Source: Hyalella azteca | Taxonomy: Eukaryota; Arthropoda; Malacostraca; Amphipoda; Hyalellidae | Assembly (NCBI RefSeq): GCF_000764305.2 | Contig: NW_025935155.1 | Coordinates: 231,960 to 295,959 of the forward strand | Length of the DNA: 64,000 nucleotides | Direction of reading: 5' to 3' | In this document: positions 35,801 through 48,455 of the stretch, one piece after another | Layout of the letters: each line of letters begins with the position of its first letter | Numbering within the stretch: position 1 is the first letter of the stretch | Notes under the pieces: generated by a model | Told to the model about the DNA's origin: nothing | Databases searched by the model: none | What the model saw: only the letters and a program-made list of their open reading frames with translations | Translations under genes and position numbers: made by a program

Positions 35801-38800
35801 TCGGAAATTTGTAAAATACAATTATGAAACTGATCCACTGAGAGAGCGATCGTTGTAATTTTAATGAGATGTACGTCAATTACTAAATTGCGGTTGTTCA
35901 CCCGCTATATCGCAGATTTGGATGAAGTGAGGCTAGAAGTGTCGGTTTCAATTGAATATCAAATTATGTCCCAAGCTTATTATTCGTTGTGTTTTTTAAG
36001 TATACGAAATCAATTTTAGAGCAATTTTACCCTCTATGAATTATAGCAGGCTAATGATATATTATAACGTAATGCACATATATTGATAAAAATAATTCTC
36101 CGTTTTTATACTATGAATGGTTCAAGCAAATATTTTATAAACTTGAAACGTTATTGATTATGCTTTTTAAAAACTCCATGAATTTTATGACTTTAAATTT
36201 ATGGGATTATTTTATGCGATATTGCAGTATGTTAAGATAATGATGTGATTAATCTAATTTAAAATAAGAACGACGTTACATTTTTATGAAATATGGCAGA
36301 TCTGCAGCCCAAACATCTTTATTGGTATGGCAGGCATGATCATGCGTAGTCATTTGCACTATAATGAATAATTCACATCGAGGAAGACATGTTAATCGTG
36401 TGAAGAATATCTGTGTGTTGAAATCAGTGGTAGGATACTGTTCTTCTCCTCATAGTTCTTACAGTAAATAATTCGCTAGGATAATCTATACTTCCATTGG
36501 AATCGTGTTAATTCTGTGTCGTAGTTCAAAGCGTAGCCGGTTTTGTACATTGATTATAGAGTGTTGAAGTTTGGAGGACATCGCCAAGATGGGACGCGCT
36601 TTTGTGATAGGCCATCAATGCCAATATCGGTAGTCGCGGTATGCTTAAGTTCTGCTCTGCCTGGTCAGGTTCTGAGGTATCGTCCATTTTCTGGATTATG
36701 GTTACAAATCCTTTACATTCATTGTGTCTCGTGTAATTACGAGTCATCAGCAAATAAATTTCGACCAGTCTAGCCATTATTTTATATAAACAAGTGGTGA
36801 TTACGACTTGAAATGTATGAATAGTTACAGGCTAATTCAACATAGGTTGTTATTGTCTTTTTTTTTTCTTATTCAGATTTGCTCCACTAGGCTCCGTTCT
36901 TTTTTAAAGTGATCCTTTTTACTACTATTATGAATACTCCAAAGTTCGTACGTTTATTGGGAGAATGTCCTCGGGGTTTGTGGAAAATAAATTTTGCAAT
37001 GTTTACAGCGTATTAGACAAATAGTCTTGTAGCAAGACGCAATTTCATTGTACAATAATAATAATGATAATAATAGCTTTAACTAACAAGAATCTTATTA
37101 TAGTTGACTCGAGGCCATTCAAATCTTTTATCTGTACTTAGAAGTAGGACTAGGCGATGGTTGTACCGGTGTGCACTACCACTTGCTTGTATGTGTTGGG
37201 CTTAGCATCCATTCTTTCAGTGAAAAAAAATCTTTGACGTTGTAACAAAAAGTTCGTTAAACTGATTAACTTTAAGATATTTCAAAGTAGAAACCATGCA
37301 CCAGGTAAAGCTGTAAATCGTTTGCTCCGCTGCAATGGTTTTAATGTTGAGATTGAAAAGCGTTTGCCTAAGCGTATTTAGAACAATCATTATGCACTGG
37401 ACCCAGTTCGAAGTTCTTGCATAGAAGTATTCTGGTAATTTCTTGAATATTTAAAGTATTAACTTACACGTCGAGCACACGAGAAAAAAGGTCAAGACCT
37501 TGATTTTTCACGCTATTGAACTGCATGTCTTATCAACTATTGAACTATTGTTTTCCCATGTCTTATCAACTATTGAACTATTGTTTTCCCATGTCTTATC
37601 AACTATTGAACTATTGTATTCCCATGTCTTATCAACTATTGAACTATTGTTTTCCCGATTTGATTAATTAGGTTTCTATCCGTGCGATGACGTGAGTGAT
37701 CAAAAATATTGCGCGTGCCCTGATTCTGTCTTGAAATTTTTTAAGATACGTGCGTTCTTCCGTCAAAGCGATTTTCACGAATGTCCGGTTTTTTCTGATT
37801 TATATTTTTACAATTTGATTGTATATCAATTTATTTTATTTATAAATCTTGAATCATTTCCGCGTGGATGACTCCTTTCATGGCAGTTTTAAGTCCCGAC
37901 TTTCGTGAAGAAATATCGATCAGTGTTCATGAAGAAAGGGGTACCAGTTTCATGTGCTCAATGCACCTTAGTTTGAGCTTCAGTTATCAATCTATGTTAT
38001 AGCTTTATTCGTATTCATTTATTTATTTATTTACTGCTGTTATCTCACAAGCATTTCAGAATACATGTTCCCCTTTCCGCAATTTTATACAGGAGGTATA
38101 ATTTATATATAGTAAACCTGTATGTTTGTCAATTGCATACTCTTATTCTGATTTTGCATATTCTTTTACATGCGTAATTCGTGAATCGATGAGTTCCTCG
38201 AATTTCTCCCTTGAATGTTAATCGTAATAATCCCTCCCAGAAATCATGGCTGCTCCTGCAACGTGTTGGTTTTATACTGTGGTATTTTTAGCTATAATTT
38301 TATATTGCATTGGAGGTGACAATCAAAAGTCTTTTCCAGAGGTTAGGTTTTGCAGCATCTTAGATGAAGAAGTCTTGTGACTTGAACTTTAAAATTCCAA
38401 TGCATTGTAATACGCAGGATATTGCAAACGAAGACTTCGTCTATTGCCGCTCGCTGGCCGTTGTGGATGTCCACGCAGGTATTTTGTACCATTTTTAGTT
38501 CGGGATATTGTTGGCACACAAATGGTTGAAGTCACAACAATCCTGATCATGTAGGCAGAAATGTCCATTTTCTGAGCGCTCGGACACTTGGGGACTAATT
38601 ATCGTAGCAGGTTTTCATGCATAACTTTGTCAAATCTGAACCGATCATGACCTAATTAGCAACGAAGATATTTATTGACATTACGCTCATGCGAATTTGG
38701 TCAGAATTGCACTGTCCGCTTCATTTTCTTACAGCGCGCTTAACGCTAGATTAAACAGGTGCGCTGCAACTTCTCGTTCAGTGGACTACGTGAAACTGTG

Positions 38801-39401
38801 AATAAAAGAAATGCTGACAACGCTCGCAGAAGCTTCGTTATTAAGTAGGTCAAGATCGGTTTGATATGACTAAGTTATGCATGGATGACCTGCTAGAGAA
38901 ATGTGGCCCAAAAATGATAGAGTGCTGCTTACGTATTTTTTTTTTTTTTTGAGATAGCGAAATTTAATCGTCAGCAAAATTTGGACACATTTATTGCTTT
39001 GATTTTTAATTGCGTGCAGAAATATATTTGTTCATACCCGCTGCAGGCTTGCGAATACATTGAATTTTTATTTCGAACTTATAATTGACAGCTATATTTT
39101 ATGATAAGTCTGCATTCATTGGTCGTTAGCTGATATTGTGCAACTCAACTTGTTTCTGCGTAGAGAATTCATGTCATGAACTTCTCTTTTTTGAAGGATT
39201 TATTACTTCCGAAGTTGCAGCTTCGGTTACGAAGTTTACAAAACTCGGAAAATGTTTAAATTGATCTAGATTAATTTCTCTATCTTGTAACAATTTTTTT
39301 GTAGCTTAGGGCGCATCATTGTCGTGAGATGTAAATAGTTGAGCGTATAGTATATTTTATATCGGACACAAATATTACTCTGAAGTGATCTTAAAAGTCT
39401 C
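32859..39401. other. Gene-free 6.5 kb, T-rich on plus strand
   Basis: No coding frame with recognisable content. The plus strand stays T-rich as in the drpr introns, then becomes A-rich beyond about 39.4 kb. It may be a long drpr 3' UTR or read-through region. It contains a small perfect hairpin (33566-33592, 8-base arms CCGTAATG), a 33-bp minisatellite (separate entry) and an ATTT microsatellite near 38016-38032. Confidence 0.5.
37524..37655 (+). repeat. Minisatellite, 4 x 33 bp
   Basis: Four copies of a 33-base unit starting CATGTCTTATCAACTATTGA, nearly identical (one T-to-A change in the third copy). No coding meaning is seen. Confidence 0.93.
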
Positions 39402-39407
39402 AATAAA
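39402..39407 (+). terminator. Canonical poly(A) signal at the strand-composition switch
   Basis: AATAAA followed by CTTTCATTACAAAACC. It sits where the plus strand changes from T-rich to A-rich, so it is a candidate distal end for rightward transcription of drpr. Only the motif and composition support this. Confidence 0.3.
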
Positions 39408-39419
39408 CTTTCATTACAA

Positions 39420-41965
39420 AACCTATTTATGAATCACTTCTAATCGGTAACACTGGTCATCTCTACCAACCACGACACGTTTCAAAGTAACAAATTTGGC
39501 TAAAAGGAATATAAAAATTTGAATAAGCTCTTTTACGCCTGAATGCTAAGTCAGGAACTGAAAATGACAAGACATGAATAACATTCACTTCAGCCGGTTA
39601 CATTTACTTGGTAAAAAAATGGATTAATGTACATACTATACATGGACATTTGATTACTATGTACACGATGATGCTATTTGCACTGATTGATGATAATTCA
39701 AGACTCCATCATTAGTATGCCGGGATACATAGGTTACTATATTTTCACTTATGCTACCCTAGGAAAGGCTGTGCTCCAACTCTCGAGTGTAGTGAACTTG
39801 ATATAACGTGCCCCGTGGTCAACCGTTCGAGGATATTTTTACTTTTCCCCCAAAAAATAAGGCTGAAACAAACTCTCCCATCAGGTGTATTCGTGATATC
39901 AGCGTGCAAGACATTTTTTCTGTAAAATACTGAATATGTTCGAACTGCGTTCCAGGGAGATAGCAATAACAACATCTAGTATCTTCTCCCATAAGTCACG
40001 AATATCTAGCCATTTAAAGAAATTTTCCAGGCTACATAACAATTCCTACTTTAAATGATACTGGCAGCCCCTCTAAAAATTCAAATAATGGCACAATGAG
40101 CCAGCAAAAATTGTGTTCATTCAACAAATTCAATAAAATCACATTAGAGAAACGATTCAATTCCAAAATGAATTACGGCTAAAACGAGATGATCAATATT
40201 CATATATAACTCGGCTTAAATCAACAACACGCGTGTAATTCGTAGCAAACAACAGCAATAACGTCAATCACTAGAGATAATCACCTTAAAATAATTGACA
40301 CATTATGTTAAGGGACGGACTAATGGATAGAAAAAAATTACACTAGGTCGCTTCAGACACAAAACAAAGTTGCTTTCTTTATCTCCCCTCAATGCATAGG
40401 GAATGTAATGTATTGGTAACGCCAGATCATTTTGGAGGATATAGGTACCAAATAATGTGAATGCATTTGAACAAACCTACAAATTTAGAGTCAACAGTTT
40501 ACCGAAACAAAATGTAGGTATAACTGGGTACACTCTGAGAACATAAGTTAGTTGGTGGCTGCTGCATTTTTACTTGTGCATAATATAAAACCCTGCTAAT
40601 AGATTAGTATAAGGTCTGCTTTTGAAAAAAAACACGAAAATACAAATGCGGGAGATTAAAGGAAATTCTGCACTAAGTAGGAATTGGGCACGTCTCATAA
40701 GTAGTCATCAGGAATTCCTTCCCTGGCACTGCATCCTATATCATTTCACAAGATCTACAATGCGTACAGTAACAACCCAGTGAAAATTTACTAACTTGTC
40801 AGCTTCTGATTTTAATTACCAGAGGCTAGGGTTACTATATTTTGTTAGGAAGATACGTGTGACACGTTCCCTTAATTTATCCGCAATTACAATTCTTTTG
40901 TACTCACAAAAGCGGAACTTCTTGTTATTCAAAATAATTGCCATGGTAAGGCAGTAAACTCAAAAGATATAATAAGAATTACAAACGATGTGCGTTCTAA
41001 ACGCAGCCACATTTAACTAAAAATAAAACATCTTGTGAGTACACAATCAGACAAGGAAATTCTCGGCACTAGACCCGAATCCGAATTGTTCCAATTCAAG
41101 ATCGATGCTCCAATATGCTCAACTCTTTCCTCTGACAGGAGCGATAAAAGCCGTTGTCACGCCAGTCCATAGCTTTCTGCGTTATGTGTTCAATAGGAGT
41201 CACGTTAATACGACTTAGCCGCACCGGACGATACACTAGTAGGAGACAACTGACCAAAACAAAACAGTTATTCTATATTGATAAGTAAATATACGATATC
41301 GTGTATAAAAATACGGCAACAACTTTAGCTGCCTTCGTGACCTTAATTCGCACTACATTCTAGAACGTGGCCCGCCATCATATTCAATTCTGTCGTTATG
41401 GGTACACGTATTTGCGTAAATAGAGCCAAACAACATTGGGATAATTAAGACGTTCAACTAAAGGTAATGTCAATAATTTGAATAAACATAAAATATGAAG
41501 AATTTACGGAAGAAATTAAGCGCTGTTCAGGAAGAAATCTAAAATTCATCTTAGGACTCAGACGAGATGCATTTACTATGGGTGGAAAATTTTCTCTTAA
41601 CGGAACTTGAAATCGAACGGATCTCAACAACAAACGTACGAACACCCAAGGAACATGCGGGAACACGAGTGTCGTTCATAAGGTAGTGGCGACGACACTA
41701 ACATACATACATACAAACACAATCTGTACAGTACATACATTCATACAAACGCAATTTGTACAGTACACAGACACGCTTTGTACATAATTTTCGATCAATA
41801 ATGGAAAGCCACACGGTAAAAACGACCATCCCTTGAAGAATACGGACCTCAGCTCATCATTTTTACTGAGGCCGCTCTTACGATGTGGCTCCCCTGATGG
41901 AAAATCTGACCTCGTAATTGCGTCAAACTAAGTTACAACTTTTGGCTATTGAGCCAGCAAGTTGA
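39420..41965 (-). other. Probable long 3' UTR of NFYA (no coding frame)
   Basis: About 2.5 kb below the NFYA stop codon with no recognisable coding content; A-rich on plus, so T-rich in the NFYA sense. It has few repeats apart from a small duplication at 41700-41766. A long 3' UTR is usual for NFYA in animals, but the end was not located; no perfect AATAAA on the minus strand was found close to 39.42 kb, only variants. Confidence 0.35.
41700..41766. repeat. Two-copy tandem repeat, about 33 bp
   Basis: Two imperfect copies of a unit containing CATACAAAC.CAAT.TGTACAGTAC, just below the NFYA stop, within its likely 3' UTR. Confidence 0.7.
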
Positions 41966-44900
41966 CTAGGCGTGGCCATTTACGCTGTTGGTCAGCAGCT
42001 CCATTTCACTCTGCAGGAAAAAAATAGATCAAAATAGAAAGTAAGATAGAAATATTTCAATGAGGAAATCGTGCCTAACTTTTACATACGGGCCAATACA
42101 TCACCATCATCCTAAATACTTGAAAACAGCTCATAAATTTTTATGTTCAAATAATTTGAACATTTTAATATAAAATGCAAGAGCAGCTATCATTGGCTAT
42201 TCGAGAATTTTGAGAGTTGATTAAGAAGTTTTATGACATTACAAACGATAATTGATGACGACTGTTAATTTAATAATCATTATTATTAATACTAACGCTC
42301 ACTTGAAGACCAATGCCAGACAGATTATCCAGCATCTGACGCTCTCTGAAAAATAATAGAATAATCATTAAACTTACTTCCTAGACTAGATTCAAGCTGA
42401 ATTAGAAATTTGATATCCAGTGCAATGTGTTCCTAAAAATCCATTCAAATGCGGACAATACTTGATGCAACGAGGATAAATTATTTTGCTGTCTCTTATT
42501 CGCGAACTATACCAATATCACATCTTCATACACACACACACCATTACTCGTAGTCGTTTCTTTCTGCAAATCAAGTTCCAACTGTTGCAGTTCAAGCTGT
42601 ATGATCCATTATTTGGGTGTAACAAAAATAAGAAACAACAAATGCCAAGTCTCATTGAATGGCCAGTGTCGCAAGATTTGCCGTCATCACACGAGATTAA
42701 ATTGACTCTAAGTACATAGAAATAACAAAAAAGTTATCGTCTACGCAAGTTAATTTTTGCTCCCGCCCAAGACGAGGTATAAAACATACAATCATGCAAA
42801 TATTTTATTGGATGATTTCGACCACAAAAAGATCACGAGCGAACATTTGAAATGCAGTAAACAGAACTTGTAGTGCATTGAATATTATCTTTTGCAATTT
42901 TGACAATACTCACTTCCACTTCTCCCTGTTAAGGCAAAAAGGCAGCATGCAGGTCAAAAGAAAGATGTACGTGAGTTTGAAGCGGGTTTGCAGAGACGCT
43001 AAACGTGAAAATTGAACAATAAATTTTACCATGACAAACGTACAATAAATCAAGTCTCAGTTTTATTGACATTTCAAACTGTTTGCACGTTCCATGTAGA
43101 CATTGAATGGTCACAGATTAGAAGGGTTCCTAGGGGATAAGTGATGGTCAGAGGAGGCAAGTGATGGTCAGAGGAGACAGGTGATGGTCAGAGGCAACAA
43201 AGGAAGGTTGAAATTAGGATCACTTACGGTGATGTGCCCTTATCAAAGCGCCCTCCCTCTCCTCGTACTCTGTTCATGGCATGTCGGTGTCGTGACTCGT
43301 GCAAGTATTTCTGCAAAAAAAGACATGAATGAGAATGGGTGCTCAACATTCTAGCAATATAAACGCCAACTAACATTAAACAATGTTTCACGGCAAAAAA
43401 AGTTTTTACAATTCATTACCAATAGAAGCTTTAAATTATGACACATATTAGCCTCATTACTATCTGTGAAATCGTTAGTAGCTGTAATTACATGAAAAAT
43501 CAGTGATGGCAAACCAATCGTTACAAATAAAAGGAAATTATCATATAATTAAGCATTCAAGTATTACCCCCCGTCATCAACTAAACACAAAAACAGGATG
43601 TTTAACTTGTCCATAAAAAATGAAAATCAGAATGTATCAACACATTAACATAAAAACATAACAGTATAAAAAACTTCCCTTTATAAATGTTTGACTTGAA
43701 TTTAAAGATGCCAAAAAACCAAACGGAACCAATAGAACCGCATTTATAATACTTAGCATGCAACGCACCCGCCTCTCCTTGGGTATCCGGCCATCACTCT
43801 CAAGCTTTGCTCTGGCTTGTCTGCGTTTGAGTATCCTGTGGTATTGCTTGGCGTTGACGTAGAGCGGCTCTTCCTCCACCACTTCCGTGGCTCCCGTTAT
43901 AGGAACCCGCTGTATTTGTGGTACCGTTGCTGCTCCATTATTCACCTGCAACAATTTAGTTCAAAAGAAATTTAAGAGCAAATAAAACACCGAGCAAATT
44001 GGCCATATCGATATTGAAAACATTTCAGAGTCCAGCTCCATAATATGATTTTATTCATTTTTAGTTTTTCGAACTGATGATGGAGCTGGACTCCGAAACG
44101 TTTTCAATATTGATATGGTGAATTTGCTTGGTGTTTTCTTTGCTTTTGATATACGTACTAATTTAGCAGACTGATGATATACGTACTAATTTAGTTCAAG
44201 TTTTACATTGCAAAAGAAAATGTGGTATGAATTAAAACACATTGTAAAACATGTCAACACTTTGCATGCTAAACTAAATGGATGTCATTAAGTATCTTCA
44301 GACACGAGTTGATAAATACCCGTAATGGACAATTTTTTGCGATCACAATATAACGCACTACTGTACCATTCACAGTCACGATTCTCAAATAATAGAAGTC
44401 ATATCCGAGGTAAACATTTCCTCTTCACAACCCAAGAAAATTATACTACCTAAGAAACAAATTAAACACACTTCCTTTAGTATTTCAATTAAAAATGTCA
44501 AGTTTCGTCTTACCTACCTACAAGAAGGATTGCAATTGAACTGTTAGTAATATCAACTAACAAGCTAACGAATTCTAGCAAGAACAAAGTAACAGAGTCA
44601 TCTAATCAGGAGCAAAAAATTTGCTTAGCTGTAAAAAAGCCTCACCATTAGGACATTGGCAGGCAATGCGCCCTGCGAGTGCGTGACGACCTGAGTGCCG
44701 TGCTGCACGGGCACCTGCGTCGCCTGCTGGGGAGCTGCCACCTGCGCCGCTGCAGACACGGGACTCGTGGCTATATGAGGGGGACTGCTCGCGGTAGCGG
44801 GCACTTGGGCAACACTCTGTTGGGGCTGCTGCTGGGGAGGTGCTGTCGTCAACTGGATGATGCTACCTGCAATGCAGAAATTTCGCAAATTTAATTAGTA

Positions 44901-47263
44901 CCACTCTAGTAAAAAATACCAGGATCAAAATAAACACAGTTTTATATGTACGAGAAGACACAAAACGCCAAAAAAGCATACATTTTGCTGAAAGTGAAAC
45001 AAAATTTCCTCGTGCAAAATAGAAACAGCATCAGACATGCAACGGTAGATTTACCAAATTTCAAAGACGGCTTTAAATTGTGGAAACAAAGCCAATTTAT
45101 CAAGTTCTCAAGTGTGACGTTTCAAAATAGAATATTTCTTGGACAACCTATGACAGAATTTACAAATTGTAAAACTAAATAAAATGAACACTGATACACT
45201 TCGTTGTAATACTTTAATTATGAAGCTTTGATTGATCTAATTCATCAACACGGCCACAGAAAATTTAAGCTTATCAAGAAGGGGTAAGTTAATACAATTA
45301 CAGTATAAGTGTTAACATGAATTAAATATTATCAAGCTAAACAAAAATGAACCATTCTAGAAAATAGTTTAAGAAACATTTCATGGAATCTTCAGACCGT
45401 TCAAGAAGAGGCAGCTGTGGCAAAAGTTGGTAGCAAACTCACCAGGTTGAGGTTGTTGCTGAATGATGTTGCCCTGAGAGTCAATCTGCACAGGATACAG
45501 CAGAGTCTGACCGTCGGTGGTCTGGAGAATCTGTGCTGCTTGCTGGGTTGCAGCACCATTAGTCTGCAACACAAGCTGGCCTCCACCTCCCTGCAAGAAA
45601 TTTGCAACTTAAATTCACATGCCGGTGCTCTTCTCCAAACAAGACCTCTGAGTATTGCTCAGTATAAAACGGCCAAACTTTTCAGGTACCATCAACTGGG
45701 GTAACTTCAGCCAAACCTACAACAGAAACAAATGGCAGCAAAACAAAATCATAAACGTTGGCCAAAGTGACTGAGGTGACTTTGGCCACCGGGGTGACTT
45801 TGGTCAACGTTTATTATTTTTTTTCTGTCATTTGTTCCTGTTGTACTGATGGCCGAAGTCACCCCAGTTGATAGCATAAAAAAACTAGCAAAAAAATTTA
45901 TCAAGTATACAATATCAGAAAAAAATGTTGCTAAATAGAGGCAGAGATATTTCTTTGAAAAAAATAATCAATTTACTATGCAATTATTCCGCCAAAGACC
46001 AGGGATGGGCCTGCAGTTTTTTGCAGTGCACTCACCACATAATTTGAGCTTTGATATTCAAGAAGTTGCAAGATATAAAGAAGTTACATCGAAGATATGG
46101 CTGCTAACACTAACTAAATTGTTTAACAGTAGTCAGAGATTGCTGTAAAACTGGCAATTTACACAAATGCAGTATCAAGTTTAAAAAAAATTGAACTTGA
46201 CTAATTCAATTGTTAAACAAGACAAAATATACCCATAAATTGAAAGCTTGATTCACACAATTTTATATTCTTCCTCTCGATGTGCCAACACAAACCTGAA
46301 GGCCAGATATAGGAACAACTTGTATTTGCTGCAGCTGAGGATGCTGTGCATTTGTAACTTGTATGGGAGCAGGTGCTGCATTTGTCAAGGTCTGCAGCAT
46401 CAGCTGACCATTGGCTGTCTGAATGATGTGGGCCATCTGTAAAAAAAAAGTACAAATGAGCCTAATTGCACAGCTAATCACATAGTAATAACATGATGAA
46501 TTCAAGTAGAAAAAGTTATCTTCTTTTTCACTAAGAGAATCAAAGGCATTTGGTACCTACCAAACGGCCTTCAAGGCTAGGTATATTTTACTGTTGAGTA
46601 ACACAAAAAATAAAAATTAGGTTTTCAAGGAAAACTAATAAAATTAAAAGTTGGTAAAATCATTCATTTTGAACAGGAAACCATTTGAAGAAGGTGAAAA
46701 AAACCCTGTTTGGAATGTAGAAAAAGCAGTGAGGAGAATTCACTACTGAAGTAATTATAAATAATTATGGATAAAATTTACTCAGCCAAATTTAATAGTA
46801 ATCAACATCTTTTTATATGCAAGATCTAAAGGTTAAGATGGAAATATGGGCAACCAAAGCTTGCTTTAAAATTTGTCAGACATTCTTTTCCACACAGATA
46901 TGCTGATTTCAGTTTGGAAAAAAACAACCACACAATGGAATTTTCACACAGAGTGCACTTATTATTAAATCTTGACATAATATGAGAACAAAAAAAAAAA
47001 AAAACTAATAAAAATAATGATTTCAAAATTTTCCATGTCATGAAATACTCTAATCAAATTGTCATGTTAGTTTTTTCCAAAAGCATGTTCAATAACAAAA
47101 AAGACCTGCTTCTTTCTGAAATGTATAAAGGTATATGAAAATTTTGAGAATTATTTCACTGTTGTTTCTAGAGGGTCACTAAGAATGACTGCCAGCTGAA
47201 GAGTGCAAAATTTAATTAAAATTTTTGCCTCACCTGCCCTCCAGCCTGCTGCACGGCCTGCAT
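41966..47263 (-). CDS. NFYA: Nuclear transcription factor Y subunit alpha, complete, nine coding exons
   Basis: Sequence-specific subunit of the NF-Y trimer, which binds CCAAT boxes in promoters. Exons from 5' to 3' on the minus strand: 47263-47234, 46436-46296, 45590-45443, 44866-44646, 43945-43769, 43310-43228, 42925-42914, 42345-42303, 42010-41966. All joins are GT-AG and in phase, 900 nt in total (299 residues and stop). The first two thirds are Gln-rich activation sequence (IQTANGQLML, ILQTTDGQTLLYPVQ). The conserved core follows: EEPLYVNAKQYHRILKRRQARAK, the NF-YB/NF-YC-binding helix, then IPKERR, then KYLHESRHRHAMNRVRGEGG, the DNA-binding part. The ATG at 47263 has an in-frame TGA 15 bases upstream in the same exon. 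The C-terminus (MELLTNSVNGHA) is not one I recognise. It contains a 12-nt microexon. Confidence 0.96.
42914..42925 (-). CDS. NFYA: 12-nt NFYA microexon
   Basis: Reads GGAGAAGTGGAA in the gene sense between a good acceptor (pyrimidine tract then AACAG) and a perfect donor (GTGAGT). It adds four residues in frame (Glu-Lys-Trp-Lys region) right after the DNA-binding domain. Skipping keeps the frame (TSPERQML), so it may be alternative. Alternative splicing of NFYA is known in vertebrates, but in the Gln-rich part. Confidence 0.6.
43139..43198. repeat. 3 x 20 bp tandem repeat in NFYA intron
   Basis: Three copies of AAGTGATGGTCAGAGGAG(G/A)C, between the core exon 43228-43310 and the microexon 42914-42925, about 30 bases past the donor of the core exon in the gene sense. 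Confidence 0.9.
43228..43945 (-). CDS. NFYA: NFYA core-domain exons
   Basis: Exon 43945-43769 carries the subunit-interaction helix, and exon 43310-43228 the DNA-contact segment with the conserved HESRHRHA and GEGGRF. The intron falls precisely between KERR and KYLH. Every core residue I know to be invariant in NF-YA is present, so this is a functional gene rather than a processed copy, which would also lack introns. Confidence 0.96.
43978..44152. repeat. Inverted repeat with hammerhead-like core in NFYA intron
   Basis: Left arm 43978-44042 is the inverted copy of right arm 44087-44152 (about 65 bases each, roughly 88% alike by eye), around a 45-base spacer. The right arm continues a unit also found singly at 19046-19146. 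The core is CTGATGA at 44074-44080, possible stem GGAG/CTCC, then GAAACG from 44095. Order and spacing resemble a hammerhead ribozyme core as found at Penelope-like element ends. A 20-base direct repeat follows (44147-44166 and 44175-44194). Confidence 0.6.
45690..45873. repeat. Foldback element in NFYA intron
   Basis: Arms of about 75-80 bases (from 45690, CATCAACTGGGGT; ending 45873, CCCCAGTTGAT) are inverted copies with roughly 80% match by eye, around a centre containing two GGTGACTTTGG blocks. No coding capacity. It looks like a MITE or foldback element and would form a long hairpin in the NFYA pre-mRNA, about 100 bases from the exon ending at 45590. Confidence 0.8.
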
Positions 47264-47285
47264 CTTCCAATACAGGCCTCACAAA

Positions 47286-48455
47286 CTGAAAATGAAGAGA
47301 GATAAAGATTTTATAAAATGAAAAAAAAAAAACATTTTTATTCCATTATACCATAATATACAAAATAAAAGTGCATTATAAATGGACCATATCAATTAAT
47401 AAAATGTGAAATAATATGAAATAAGAATCAACCCTAGTCCCTGCTGAACATTTTCATATTTCTAAGATCAGTTTGCAGATAAAACAATGAATTAATTCTG
47501 GAGTCTATTCTCATACATTTTTGTATGGTCAATTGCTGCAACGTCATTTTCATGGACCATAAAACTAATTTATATTTTATTCATAATCTGACATTGAATG
47601 ACATGCTTAAATCCTTTGGTAGGCCCTCAACTAAGATTGGAGCAAAATAAAAGTAGTTGCATTGACACAGGTTGCCTTACTCTTTTTTTCATTTTATTTC
47701 ATTTTTGCTACCACAATGTGATGGAGAAAAAACCTAACAGTTAATGGATGTACACGGCACTAAATAGGCAATTGTAGTTTCTTTAAAGGCACTATCTCTA
47801 TTGATAACTTCAAAAATCATTAATAAATCACATGTCAAGAAATCATATTTTTAAGTCATAAACCAACCACGCACAATCAATTGATATGGGACATTTGAAA
47901 AAAATGCTGTGCACAATGATACACTTTTCTTGTAGGGTAGTCAGAAGACATAAATACATAGGTATATAGTTAATAATTTAAATTGGTGAGGAAGCTAGAT
48001 TTTCTGCTGGTGCATGGTATTGAGCAACATAGGAGTAAGCTAGATTCTTATTATGTTCTATCACATGATTATCCCAGTGTTATATGCAACACAAAAGCCA
48101 TTTATGCAAACCATAACACAGAAATTATTAATTATTTGAAGTGATGGTTAGATGAAAGAGTAAGGATATATTTATGTATTCTATATCTATGTTTTAAAGG
48201 ATAGTGGGTGTGATATATGTTGATTTCTATTATCAGTGAGTGGAACTTTTCTTCAGATGACAGTAGATTAAAAGGCAAGTTTCAGGAAGTAATTCTTATT
48301 TATTAACCACATTTTGAATGCAACAAACATGCATTTTCAAGTTAAAGAAGCATTAAACATTGAAATTTTGGTGGAAATAAGTACATAATATGTAATAAGT
48401 AATAACTAGGATACAACAGTAAAATTTTGGACCAAAAATTACTCGGAAAATTAGT
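47286..48455. other. First NFYA intron side, no gene seen
   Basis: AT-rich and plus-strand A-rich, with no recognisable frame. The 5' untranslated part of the NFYA ATG exon ends at 47285 (acceptor TTTCAG in the gene sense), so the true first exon lies upstream at higher coordinates. Confidence 0.55.

Noticed and set aside
38930..38952. Poly-T run as a polymerase III or retroelement tail
   Set aside because: No element body adjoins it; a simple homopolymer.
44679..44894. 71-codon plus-strand frame opposite NFYA
   Set aside because: Antisense of the Gln/Ala/Pro-rich NFYA exon.
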